This document shows positions 34,135 to 44,564 of a stretch of DNA of 64,000 nucleotides, one piece after another (position 1 is the stretch's first letter; each line of letters begins with the position of its first letter). The position numbers and the translations under genes were made by a program. The notes beneath the pieces were generated by a model that did not search any database, was not told the origin of the DNA, and saw nothing but the letters and a program-made list of their open reading frames with translations. Origin of the DNA: Ariolimax columbianus (lineage: Eukaryota > Mollusca > Gastropoda > Stylommatophora > Arionidae); NCBI GenBank assembly GCA_036924085.1, contig JAVGWX010000019.1:17530131-17594130 (forward strand). Direction: 5' to 3'.

Positions 34135-34604
34135 ATCTTCAAACACACATAAGTATATACATACACACATAAACATTTATAAACACACACTATATATATA
34201 TATAAATATATATATATAAATATACACACACACACACACTCACATACACACATAAGCATATACATACACACATAAACACTTATACACACACACACTCTAT
34301 ATATATACATATATATATACACACTCACATACACACATAAGCATATACATACACACATAAACACTTATACACACACACACTCTATATATATACATATATA
34401 TATACACACTCACATACACACATAAGCATATACATACACACATAAACACTTATACACACACACACACACTCTATATATATATACATATATATATATACAC
34501 ACTCACATACACACATAAGCATATACATACACACATAAACACTTATACACACACACACACTCTATATATATACATATATATATATATATACACACTCACA
34601 TACA
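34135..34604. repeat. Compound (CA)n/(TA)n microsatellite in roughly 110-140-bp units
   Basis: Blocks of CATACACACATAAGCATATA, CACACATAAACACTTATACA and CTATATATATACATATATAT recur about four times, so a microsatellite has been amplified as a longer unit. Confidence 0.88.
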
Positions 34605-34606
34605 TA

Positions 34607-35335
34607 CGAGGAGGCTTCAAATGAAAACTATTTAAGTGCAATGAAAATTAGAAAACCCTTTGCATTGTAAATGATGCACATGATTGCTAATGATGTCAAA
34701 GGTGTCATGAGGTGCCATCACGGTGCAGACGAACAAGATGTCATAATTGTAGCTGAAATATGGCCGTCCCGCTATTGACATGCACCAAAGAGAAATAGCG
34801 TTCTGTTAACCTTCATTTTTGCAGTGAAGCGATGAAACCTATAGAAATTCTTCAGTACAATGATGCATGCTTTTCACTCTAGGAAGTGTATGAATGGAGA
34901 AGGAAGATCCAAAACTGTGTGAGTTCTGTAACAGACTGCTCCAAACCAGTCCAGGCACTCCCCATGGTGACCACAATGTCGATTGCAACCATTGCCATCT
35001 CGTAAAAGAACATCGCCGATTGGCTGAGTGAAAGGCATTCATTACCTTACTGGACCTTCATTAGCCGTTGAATTTACATAGGTTTCACCCTTTCGCTGCT
35101 ACAATAACGGATAACAGGACACTGCTTCTCTTTCGTGTATGTCAATAGAGGGGCAGCCATCTTTTAACTGTAATAAGGACGTCTTGTTGTTCGTCTGCAC
35201 CGTGATAGCACGTGTAGGACATCCTTGACATCCTTGGCATCCTTAGCAATCATAAAAGCAAATTTCAATGCAAAGCATGTCTTTTTTTTTCAATTTCCTA
35301 TCTCACTTATAAGGTTTTCATTTGAAGCCCTCTGG
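34607..35335. mobile_element. 729-bp Tc1/mariner-type non-autonomous element with long TIRs and TA duplication
   Basis: Left end CGAGGAGGCTTCAAATGAAA, right end inverted as CCAGAGGGCTTCAAATGAAA; both are bordered by TA (34605-34606 and 35336-35337). The inverted similarity continues far inside: GGTGCAGACGAACAAGATGT on the left against GGTGCAGACGAACAACAAGA on the right, and GAAACCTATAGAAATTC against GAAACCTATGTAAATTC, so each arm is about 240-290 bp. The unique middle (about 34850-35045) has no intact transposase. It inserted at the edge of the TA-rich microsatellite, a natural supply of TA targets. Confidence 0.9.
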
Positions 35336-35337
35336 TA

Positions 35338-36299
35338 AATGCAGGGGTGGCTGGTGGATGTTTATTCTTGAGGGGCTTAACAATATAAATGAAAAACAAC
35401 TAAAAGAATTGATAAATGTTTATTTAGCAAAGTATGTTACTCACCGTCTTCGTAAGTACTACTCAAACTTCCAGAGTTCTTATAGTTTTCGAGAAGTTGA
35501 AAACTGATGACATTGTGTTTATATTCTGTCGATTTTGCACGCCATTTTTGTTGTTTTTTTCTTTAAAAATGTTTAAGGTTCCACATCCCTTCCATTGTGC
35601 AACTATCATCAGCTCCAAACAATAACAATACAATACAGAACAGATCGTGTTTCTTGTCGCAGTGAGGCAACAGTAAAATCCTGTCATACATAGAAGCATC
35701 ACATTTGCGTGTAAATGCACCTCGACTCTAACATGCAAATTGTTTTTCTTCATTATTCAATTTAGCTGTTAGGCAGCTGAAGAAGACAGCTGTCTTCTAA
35801 TTTAATTTTGTCAGATAAACTCAGAGAGCTGAACGCATCATGTTTTAATTCTCGAAAACATATTTCAGACTGCTAATTACGCTTCTGAATTATAAAGCAA
35901 CAGCCAAGATCTTTGTTGTGTGTTCGATGGGGCAATGACTCTTGGAAGTTCGGCGAAAGTTTGGTCGTCTTCGCTGCCATGGCAACAGATTCAATGTGAG
36001 AGGGAGAGAGAGAGAGAGAGGGAGAGAGAGAGAGAGAGTGACAGAGGGAGAGAGAGATAGGGAACTGAGTCATGGCCTGTCTAGAATGCAGGAGCAGATA
36101 CTCCACAAGTCTTTCAGGGTTCGCCAATAATTTAGCATATTTTAAAAGTATAAATTACATGATTAATAATTACTTAAAATATTTGAAATCCTGGTACTCA
36201 AACAGGCATGTTAATGTATGTTGCCAGGTAGCCGAAGGCTTCCGCTATACGTAGTAGATATTTTAAACCTGCTGCAGCTTACTTGGCCTGGAGGAAGGT
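35338..36299. other. Unrecognised stretch with a (GA)n tract at 36000-36060
   Basis: AG-rich microsatellite of about 60 bp; otherwise nothing recognisable. Confidence 0.55.
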
Positions 36300-36530
36300 A
36301 CATATAATTTGGGTAGATTTTTAGTTTAGACGGCCGTTTAGACTACTCTTTTCGATTTCTAACTGCTAAGGGATTTTTAATGTGCTCGACTCTGAACACA
36401 GGAGTCTAATCTCACTACACCGAGATATCATGGGAATTTTTACCTGCAGATCCACGTGACAAAAATGTCGTTATCCACAGTGATGTGAACCCGCTCTCTC
36501 TGGCACCGGTGGCGGACACCTTACCTCGAG
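36300..36530 (-). mobile_element. SINE family 1, copy 3
   Basis: The reverse complement has the tRNA-like head: CTCGAGGTAAGGTGTCCGCC followed by the B box-like GCGGGTTCACATCACTG, then GTCACGTGGATCTGCAGGTA and GGGATTAGACTCC-type body aligned with the other copies. Confidence 0.7.
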
Positions 36531-37755
36531 ATATTTAAGTTTCAAAAACATGGTTTAGTAAAAACAAGAGGGAGAGGGAGCCCATGAGCCTGTAGTACCG
36601 ATAGCCATTGTCTATATGTGTGTGTGTGTGTGTACATTAGTATACACACACATATATAAAGCTCACTGACGCAATAACTTACACACACACATTCAAAACA
36701 CAATTCCACAGTGCAGAACACAAAAATACAACACGCTAACACACATATTGATGCACATACAGACGGAAAATACGATGACCAACATATTTACTCACACGCC
36801 CCCTAACACTCGCGATTTCTCAGTCGTGTACTCACTCAGCCACATCAGTAAACGCCCTGATAACCCACTTACAAAAAACACACTTCACTCCACTCTAAAG
36901 CATTCAAAGTAACACTCTCAAACACACACAAAATCCACCCAAAACACACAGGAAAAGATTTCTAATTATAAATTACGTACACTAACTTTGGCGTACAGTC
37001 ACGGCTGGATAAACTTCACCGCATGTTTTACGACAATGATGTCTGATCGGCTTATACAGAAATACACAGATTACATATCAGCCAAGCGAATCGTGAAATA
37101 CATACTTTTAACTCATTCCATATGGCATGACAAGCCCTCCATCTGCTACAAGACTCACGTTTTGTTCAAACATAATACATGTCAGTTGTGAAACTAAGGG
37201 AAATTTCGAGACTAGTAAATAAACACAAATATTTAAACGCTTTTATTTTCCACGTATTACTTAGATGCAAATCTTGTATTCCGACACTTTCTGGAGAACG
37301 GAAGCTTTCAGAACAGGTACGAACTGGACAATGTAATCTAGTGATATTTCTGGAACAATATTGGGACAATTTCTAACCAACAAAGTTAGGTCATTTTTGT
37401 ACGCAACGAAACGTGTTTCTGTCTGCCTGCGTAGTGTAAACAAAAAAATACTACATACTTTCTTTGCGAATATTTATTTTGTTATTGGCACTGTGATCTG
37501 AGATGTGGTATTCTCTTAGGGTATGTGGCTCAACACCTACTCGAATTCTAGGAATTTTATGTTTAAAATGTAATTTAACAATACATTCCTTTTGTTATGA
37601 GGCCATTTTAGGATAACATTCAGTATTTCCAAGAAACCTTTTTATAATAACGCTGAAAGGCACAAGCAGGACACCAGCGACAAGAAATAAGATTCAGTAT
37701 ATGTTTAGTGAGACATTAATATTTTCGTGCGACTCATCCGTAGCAGGTGTATTCG
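36531..37755. other. Unrecognised stretch with a short (TG)n near 36615
   Basis: No coding frame with a known motif and no repeat family recognised. Confidence 0.5.
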
Positions 37756-37759
37756 GTAG

Positions 37760-38998
37760 TCATCGGGCACAACGTGCTGACCAGGACGTCTCTTCAGGGG
37801 CAGAAACAACATACTGACCAGACACAACATATTGACCAGACACAACATACTGACCAGACACAATATACTGACCAGGACGTCGCTTCAGGGGCAGACACAA
37901 CATACTGACCAGGACGTCGGTCCAGGGGCAGACACAACATACTGACCAGACACAACATACTGACCAGGACGTCACTCCAGGTGCAGACACAACACACTGA
38001 CCAGACACGACATACTGACCAGGACGTCACTCCAGGTGCAGACACAACATACTGACCTGGACGTCACTTCAGGTGCAGACACATCATACTGACCAGACAC
38101 GACATACTGACCAGGACGTCACTCCAGGGGCAAACACAACATACTGACCAGGACGTTGGTCCAGGGGCAGACACAACATACTGACCAGACACAACATACT
38201 GACCAGGACGTCGGTCCAGGTGCAGGCACAACATACTGACCAGACACGACATACTGACCAGGACGTCACTTCAGGAGCAGAAACGACATACTGACCAGAC
38301 ACGACATACTGACCAGGACGTCGCTTCAGGGGCAGACACAACATACTGACTAGGACGTCGGTCCAGGGGCAGACACAACATACTGACCAGGACGTCACTC
38401 CAGGTGCAGACACAACATACTGACCAGACACAACATACTGACCAGGACGTCACTCCAGGTGCAGACACAACATACTGACCAGACACGACATACTGACCAG
38501 GACGTCACTTCAGGGGCAGACACAACATATTGACCAGACACGACATACTGACCAGGACGTCACTTCAGGGGAAGACTCAACATACTGACCAGGACGTCGG
38601 TCCAGGTGCAGACACAACATACTGATTAGACACGACATACTGACTAGGACGTCACTTTAGGGGCAGACACAACATACTGACCAGACATGACATACTGACC
38701 AGGACGTCACTCCAGGGGCAGACACAACATACTGACCAGACACGACATACTGACCAGGACGTCACTTCAGGGGCAGACACAACATACTGACCAGACACGA
38801 CATACTGACCAGGACGTCACTTCAGGGGCAGACACAACATACTGACCAGGACGTCACTTCAGGGGCAAACACAACATACTGACCAGACACGACATACTGA
38901 CCAGGACGTCACTTCAGGGGCAGACACAACATACTGACCAGACACGACATACTGACCAGGACGTCACTTCAGGGGCAGACACGACATACTGACCAAAA
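37760..38998. repeat. Modular 37-bp plus 18-bp array
   Basis: Main unit GACGTCACTTCAGGGGCAGA then CACAACATACTGACCAG (37 bp), with zero to three extra 18-bp modules ACACGACATACTGACCAG between units. GACGTC contains a palindromic AatII-type hexamer once per main unit. CTTCAG, CTCCAG and GGTCCAG variants are interspersed. Period mixing makes minus frames with Trp-Ser-Val-Cys repeats, which are artefacts. The shared CTGGTCAGTATG (minus) loosely recalls the 38-bp family. Confidence 0.9.
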
Positions 38999-39254
38999 CC
39001 GCAATCTCTCTTCCATTTAGCATTTCATGGAAACAAGCTGTTCTCAATGCAGTCTGGATGACGAGATGTGGATCGACGTAATCCCCATAGTAGTGGGCAT
39101 CAAGCAGATGAAGCCAGACATAGCACAACCGCCTGGATGACCGCGGCCGACCTTCATCGGAGTGTGAGCAAAGCTACTACAACCAGCTAAAAGAGTTCAG
39201 TTACGCATTCTGAGCACTAAAACAGCAACAACAAGTTTGGAGTGAGCGACTGAT

Positions 39255-39370
39255 TTTCGCACTATTAAAGCTCTTGCATTTCATGGCAAAGGTATGGGGT
39301 TCAACACCCGGTACTGACAGCTCTACTCGACACAGCTGTAAATGTGTACGTGGCTGACAGCTAAAAAAAG
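39255..39370 (+). mobile_element. Possible tRNA-derived SINE fragment (family 3)
   Basis: CATGGCAAAGGTATGGGGTT then CAACACCCGG gives a B box-like GGGTTCAACACCC, followed by CTACTCGACACAGCTGTAAA. It resembles 19125-19215 on minus. Confidence 0.45.
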
Positions 39371-39654
39371 GAAAAACACAGAGAAGAAGAAACCGGCCAC
39401 CTCACCTCGCAAATCTGTGGTTTCGTACAACCAAGGCTCTAACACTTCATCCCCGACACAGTGTCTGCCTTGGTATTACCTTCCTTTAATCTTGGAGTTC
39501 CCAGCACAAATTGACAGTGGAATCCTTCACCGACGCTTTATGACCATCCCGTTGGGTATTCATTGTACGAATAGTTGAGTAGTCAGCCATATTCAATAGG
39601 ATTTCACAATTATTGCAGATTTGGACATTGTAATTTCTTACATGTTTCCAGATA

Positions 39655-40150
39655 GCATTATATGTACACCACTCTTCTTTATCTTAGTCTGACAAGTTTG
39701 CGGTCTTTGTACATCAATGTCCTTTATTTTAGTCTGACAAGTTGGCGGTCTTTGTACACCACTCTTCTTTATCTTAGTTTGCCAAGTTGGCTGTCTTTGT
39801 ACATGAATGTCCTTTATTTTAGTTTGCCAAGTTGGCTGTCTTTGTACATCAATGTCCTTTATTTTAGTTTGCCAAGTTGGCTGTCTTTGTACATCAATGT
39901 CCTTTATTTTAGTTTGCCAAGTTGGCAGTCTTTGTACATCAATGATATTGATCTTAGTTTGCCAAGTTGTATGTCTTTGTACATCAATGTTATTGATCTT
40001 AGTTTGTCAAGTTGGCTGTCTTTGTACACCAATTTTATTGATCTTAGTTTGCCAAGTTGGCTGTCTTTGTACACCAATGGTCTGGATCTTAATCTGCCAG
40101 GTTGGCTGTCTTTTTACATCTTTTTGTTGATCTTAGTCTGACAAGCTGGC
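39655..40150. repeat. 45-bp array (about 11 copies)
   Basis: Unit TTTGTACATCAATGTCCTTT then ATTTTAGTTTGCCAAGTTGG then CTGTC. It adjoins the 3' end of the minus-strand LINE at 40155. Frames of 159 and 107 codons on plus are repeats of 15 residues and have no recognised origin. I could not trace the unit to a transposon. Confidence 0.9.
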
Positions 40151-40154
40151 TTTC

Positions 40155-40500
40155 TTTATACGTCTTCTTCTTCATTCATCGATCAACTGATGCTTTGCTT
40201 CTAGTATGTTGAGGTTCACGTAGGAGACTGCGCTTCAGGTCTCCGCAGGTCCCTCGCAGCTTTTCGAGCATGGTCGCTCTTCTCCTGCCAGACTGCCTCT
40301 CTTTGGTCTGCATAGGTAGGGCATTCTTGCAGAACATGGTCTGGTGTTTGCTTTGGTGTTCCACAATCGCACGTGGCAGTGGATCCGAGACCCATTCTGT
40401 GGAGGTGGGCCTTGAGTCTACAATGTCCCTATCTGAGTCGGAAGATCTGTGTCTGCCCATCTCTGCCAAGTTTGTCTATGCTGTCATTTTCTGGATTGTA
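40155..40500 (-). pseudogene. I/Nimbus-like LINE family B C-terminus, copy 2
   Basis: The minus frame gives NPENDSIDKLGRDGQTQIFR, LR-stop-GHCRLKAHLHRMGLGSTA, CDCGTPKQTPDHVLQECP, YADQREAVWQEKSDHARK. It has the same Cys/His tail as copy 1 (20655-20900), better preserved, with TAG replacing the Thr codon of RLRTGHCRLK. The 3' terminal ATCAGTTGATCGATGAATGA then AGAAGAAG ends the element at about 40155. Confidence 0.8.
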
Positions 40501-40940
40501 TTCTTTGTGCTGTTCACTGCTGCTGTTTTGATGACTGATGTCTTTGTGCTGTTCTCTGCTGCTGTTTTGATGACTGATGTCTTTGTGCTGTTCTCTGCTG
40601 CTGTTTTGATGACTGATGTCTTTGTGCTGTTCTCTGCTGCTGTTTTGATGACTGATGTCTTTGTGCTGTTCACTGCTGCTGTTTTGATGACTGATGTCTT
40701 TGTGCTGTTCACTGCTGCTGTTTTGATGACTGATGTCTTTGTGCTGTTCACTGCTGCTGTTTTGATGACTGATGTCTTTGTGCTGTTCTCTGCTGCTGTT
40801 TTGATGACTGATGTCTTTGTGCTGTTCTCTGCTGCTGTTTTGATGACTGATGTCTTTGTGCTGTTCTCTGCTGCTGTTTTGATGACTGATGTCTTTGTGC
40901 TGTTCTCTGCTGCTGTTTTGATGACTGATGTCGTTGATAA
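40500..40940 (-). repeat. 39-bp in-frame array next to LINE C-terminus (about 11 copies)
   Basis: Minus unit of 13 codons, DISHQNSSREQHK, in the same frame as the adjoining LINE text: the last unit runs ...EQHKEYNPENDSIDKLG. In copy 1 (20.9 kb) the corresponding text is EWRDQHN-stop-YKPENDS, so the REQHK end of the unit is LINE-derived. A 386-codon plus frame across this (40270-41430) is a composition artefact. Confidence 0.82.
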
Positions 40941-41405
40941 TGCTGCTGTTATTCCTGCTACTGTTTTTGTTGTTGCTGATGTTGTTGTTCATGCTTCTGC
41001 TGTTGTTGCTGATGTTGTTTATGATGCTGCTGTTGCGGCAATTGTAGTTGCTGCTGATGTTGTTTATGCTTCTGCTGTTGTTGCTGATGTTGTTGTTTAT
41101 GATGCTGCCGTTGTTGATGCTGGTGTTTATGCTGCTGCTGTTGCGGCAATTGTAGTTGCTGATGTTGTTGTTGTTGCTGCTGTTGGTGTTGTTACTGATG
41201 CTGTTGTTGCTGCTGATGTTGGTGTTGTTAATGATGCTGTTGTTGATGCTGCTGTTGTTGTTGCTGTTGTTGCTGCTGACAATGTTGTTGATGCTGCTGT
41301 TTTTTATGCTGTTGGTATTGCTGCTGCTGTTGTTCATTTTGCTGTTGTTGTTGCTGTTGTTGTTGCTGCGATTGTTGTTGCTGCTGCTGTTGTTGATGCT
41401 CTTCT
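40941..41405. repeat. (TGT/TGC/GAT)n trinucleotide tract
   Basis: Impure TTGTTGCTGCTG-type repeat about 465 bp long, directly continuing the 39-bp array. Every frame on both strands is nearly free of stops. Confidence 0.9.
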
Positions 41406-41639
41406 GGATTTCCGTTCCACTAGTACATGAGTTTAGTACTCTTGACGACTTTCTATCTCAGCATGTTACAGTGGCTCTGCTCACACCATGAAACGTACTT
41501 GAAAAGGTAGACCGCGATCCTTCTGCTTGTAACCCATCGATATGTTCCTCAATAAACAGGCCACTTTGTGGATCACAGCGCCCATTCCTATTTCATTAGC
41601 CAGACTGCCATGAAATAGCCTGGTTCCAGAGCAAAATGC

Positions 41640-42000
41640 TTGGAAGTCAATGGTAGTCTTGTTCAGTACATCTCACCTGACCCTGACGAACAGTCTGATC
41701 AGTATATCTCACCTGACCCTGTCTAACATAGTCTGATCAGTATGTCTCATCTGACCCTGTCTGACATAGTCTGATCAGTATGTCTCCCCTGACCCTGTCT
41801 AATATAGTCTGATCAGTATGTTTTATCTGACTAATATAGTCTGACCAGTATGTTTCACCTGACCGTGACTAACATAGTCTGACCAGTATGACTCACCTGT
41901 CAATGACTAACATAGTCTGACCAGTATGTTTCACCTGTTAATGACTAACATAGTCGGGTCAGTATGGTTCATTTGACCATTACTAAAATCTAAATCTAAG
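41640..42000 (+). repeat. 38-bp array, locus 3 (about 8 copies)
   Basis: CAGTATGTCTCATCTGACCC then TGTCTAACATAGTCTGAT units, more diverged than at 8.8 kb. Confidence 0.85.
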
Positions 42001-42044
42001 TCTTAGTCGACCAATACTTTTACAGTGGCTGATGCATTGTGCTG

Positions 42045-42365
42045 GTTCTGGCTCTGACGTCAGCTGGATGTAGCCGGAGGGAGAATTTCTCTGCTTACTG
42101 GACTAGGTTCGAGCAGCTAATTACTCTGTTGCGTTGGGACAAGATCAGCAGAGGGTGGTTAACCGAGTTGTGAGTCGATATTAATAGATTAAAACACTAG
42201 TTCAAAGTAGACCCACAGCCTGTCATGTGCCATCTATGCTGCTCTTAATTAATAAACCATCGTTTCATGGCCGGTATTATGCCATGTCACCTCTTACGAC
42301 ATATGGTCTGTGGGGCAGTGGTCCTATTCTTGTCTTTGTCACACACAAAAAACCTCGGTGGACCA
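42045..42365 (+). mobile_element. Dispersed repeat family E, copy 2
   Basis: Matches 10540-10830 (see that entry). It lies between two pieces of 38-bp array (41640-42000 and 42370-42480), so it may have inserted into a larger array; I cannot see a clear target duplication. Confidence 0.62.
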
Positions 42366-42369
42366 CTCC

Positions 42370-42500
42370 TCCTCACATAGTCTGATTAATATGTTTCACC
42401 TGAGCCTGACTAATGTATTCTGATCAGTATGATTCACCTGACCCTGACTAATACAATCTGATCTGTTATGCCTGACCGAACGTAAGTCTCCTCTCCCCAC
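42370..42500 (+). repeat. 38-bp array, locus 4, with the family's right flank
   Basis: About three units, then TGCCTGACCGAACGTAAGTC then TCCTCTCCCC. The flank resembles that at 9566 and 55805. Confidence 0.8.
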
Positions 42501-43035
42501 CATGGTGGTAATAGAGTTATATTTTCATTTGATTATCACGTGTTGCAAAACCTTCATATCTTTATGTAAATAATTAAGCAGTTTGAGCGTGAAACGACAT
42601 TAATGTTATCGTTTGCTCTTCCGTCAATGAAAGCAAGCGTCTGCAGACACGCATTGTGATCATGGCCATATAGTAGGTTTATAAATCGATATGTTTCAAT
42701 GTGGAAATTTCTGCTTCTTGATTTATTGGTTTAAAAGGTTCGAAAAAATCTGGTCATACTATTACTTGACGTGGTAGATCACTCGAATTGCACAGTTGAG
42801 GAAAAGCATTGAGCTCACGTTACGTGCATGATCCACTCGCGTCAGCTGTTAGTGGGCACCTGGCTTAGTGTTAGAGATGGAAGGCAGTCTGTTAGGAAGT
42901 CCGCTTTCCTTCTAGTTATATTTTTTTAAAATAAGAATCCTCGTTGCTTCAGCTTTGAAATTGGTACAGGTCTCTTCTGCTGGTATGGGATGATTTTCTG
43001 TGTGGCCGTTGGAGTGTGTAGTGTAGATCAATGGT
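42501..43035. other. Unrecognised stretch
   Basis: Nothing nameable. Confidence 0.5.
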
Positions 43036-43039
43036 AGTC

Positions 43040-43745
43040 ATTCATGGTGCATCTGCTCCTATATCAGGAAATTGACTTTCGTTTGTCGTACGCCCTCGAA
43101 GTGTTAATGGTGCTCAAGAACCAGCACAAAAATGAACTCGGGACTCTGGCAGACTCGCTCGAACTCCTGTCCCAGTGCTTCAAAAAAGCACAGTCCGGTA
43201 GATATCAGCCCACTTTGGCATTCCAGATAACGAGGAGGCGGACAGACTCGCCAGAGAGCGAGGAATGCTGCAGCAGAGTGATACAGAAGTCACATACAAT
43301 GACACAAAAGCTTCATCAGGACAACGTACAGTGCAACATGGAAAAAAGATCACCATGGGCACAAAGAAAACGATGCCTACCATCAACTCTCCAGGCGAGA
43401 CCAGGTGATCATTCCCCGGCTACGCACAGGTCACAACAGACTTAGATGTCATCTGTACAACAAGTTCAGGATTGGCACTACAGACCTTTGTGCCTGCGGC
43501 ACAGCCCCCATGAAGGCAGAACATATGTTGCAGTCCTGTCCACTGTATACCGACAAAAGAAGTAGCATTTGGTAACAGCCAGTGTCCTTCCACGAGAAGC
43601 TGTACGGAAACGTACAGAGCCTTGAGTCGACTGCTGCCTTCGTTAGTCTTTGAAGTTGAGGTCTGAAGATGAACGAATAGGAGGAAGAAGAAGAAGAAGA
43701 AGAAGAAGAATAAGAAGAAGAAGAAGAAAAAGAAGAAGAAGAATG
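43040..43745 (+). pseudogene. Nimbus/I-like LINE RNase H and C-terminus, diverged relative
   Basis: YALEVLMVLKNQHKNELGTL then ADSLELLSQCFKKA is an RNase H segment (Tyr where a catalytic Asp is usual). In other frames SAHFGIPDNEEADRLARERG holds the last acidic position, then RLRTGHNRLRCHLYNKFRIG and CACGTAPMKAEHMLQSCP give the Cys/His tail. Several frameshifts. It ends in about 65 bp of (GAA)n at 43680-43742, the tail type of the 46 kb family, but the protein is clearly a different subfamily. Confidence 0.8.
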
Positions 43746-44059
43746 GCAAGATAGAATGTGTGGACACCTATAATATGCGACCTGCCTGTCACGTTTTGAC
43801 GACCCTGTTCACTGTGCCTGATATCCTCATCAGAGAAAAGCAAGGCCTTGATAGCGTCCCTTTTGATCTTAGTTTTTGTCCTGAGCCTTACAATATTAAA
43901 TGTCAGACTATCTGCCCTAGTGGGAAATCTCAAGTTTAAAAAACACAAGCTTATATTCCAGACAATGAGTTGTTGCAGTGGAAATTTTCAAATCCTTCTA
44001 ACTATTTCTCGTTAAACATTTCAATTATTTTAGATCAGTTGTAAATAATACTGTCCAAG

Positions 44060-44325
44060 GATATATGCAAGCGACATATGAATGATACTGACATCGATGT
44101 AGAATCATGGGAACAGGACGTCATGGATCGTGTTACATGGTGGAGCAGGATTCAACATGGAATACACAAATAGGGGATACCTGTTGCGGTTAAGCTAAGG
44201 ACTAACCATTTAAGAAGACACGCCACACCATAAAATGTCGCGACGGTATTGGCTTTCCATGCACGCTGTGTAACACGCTTATGTGCTGGAATTGGTCTTA
44301 AAAGTCCTATTCGTTACCGTTATGG
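44060..44325 (+). pseudogene. LINE C-terminal fragment with zinc-finger-like end
   Basis: The plus frame reads DICKRHMNDTDIDVESWEQD, VMDRVTWWSRI, then after frame change CRDGIGFPCTLCN. The pattern DxCKRDMxxxxIDxxxWExxxxDRxxWR plus a CxxC ending is known from the extreme C-terminus of some LINE RTs. Confidence 0.6.
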
Positions 44326-44404
44326 ACTGCAGTTACTTCTCTTTTTTCAAAGCACAATTACTGTCGTCTGCCAAGACGGAAAGAGATACTGGAACGATAA
44401 TCCG

Positions 44405-44555
44405 AGGCACGGAGTCACCTGGACATCATTCGTGGAGTCATCTGGACATCATTCGTGGAGTCATCTGGACATCATTCGTGGAGTCATCTGGACATCATTC
44501 GTGGAGTCATCTGGACATCATTCGTGGAGTCACCTGGACATCATTTGTAGAGTCG
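44405..44555 (+). repeat. 23-bp array (about 6 copies)
   Basis: Unit TCATCTGGACATCATTCGTG then GAG, nearly perfect. Its parent sequence is not identified; it lies between two LINE fragments. Confidence 0.92.
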
Positions 44556-44564
44556 GCTTGTCTA

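Noticed and set aside
40270..41430. 386-codon plus frame, apparently a hydrophobic membrane protein
   Set aside because: It is antisense to a LINE relic, then reads through the 39-bp array and a trinucleotide tract; the hydrophobic repeats come from GTTTTGATG/CTGCTG composition.
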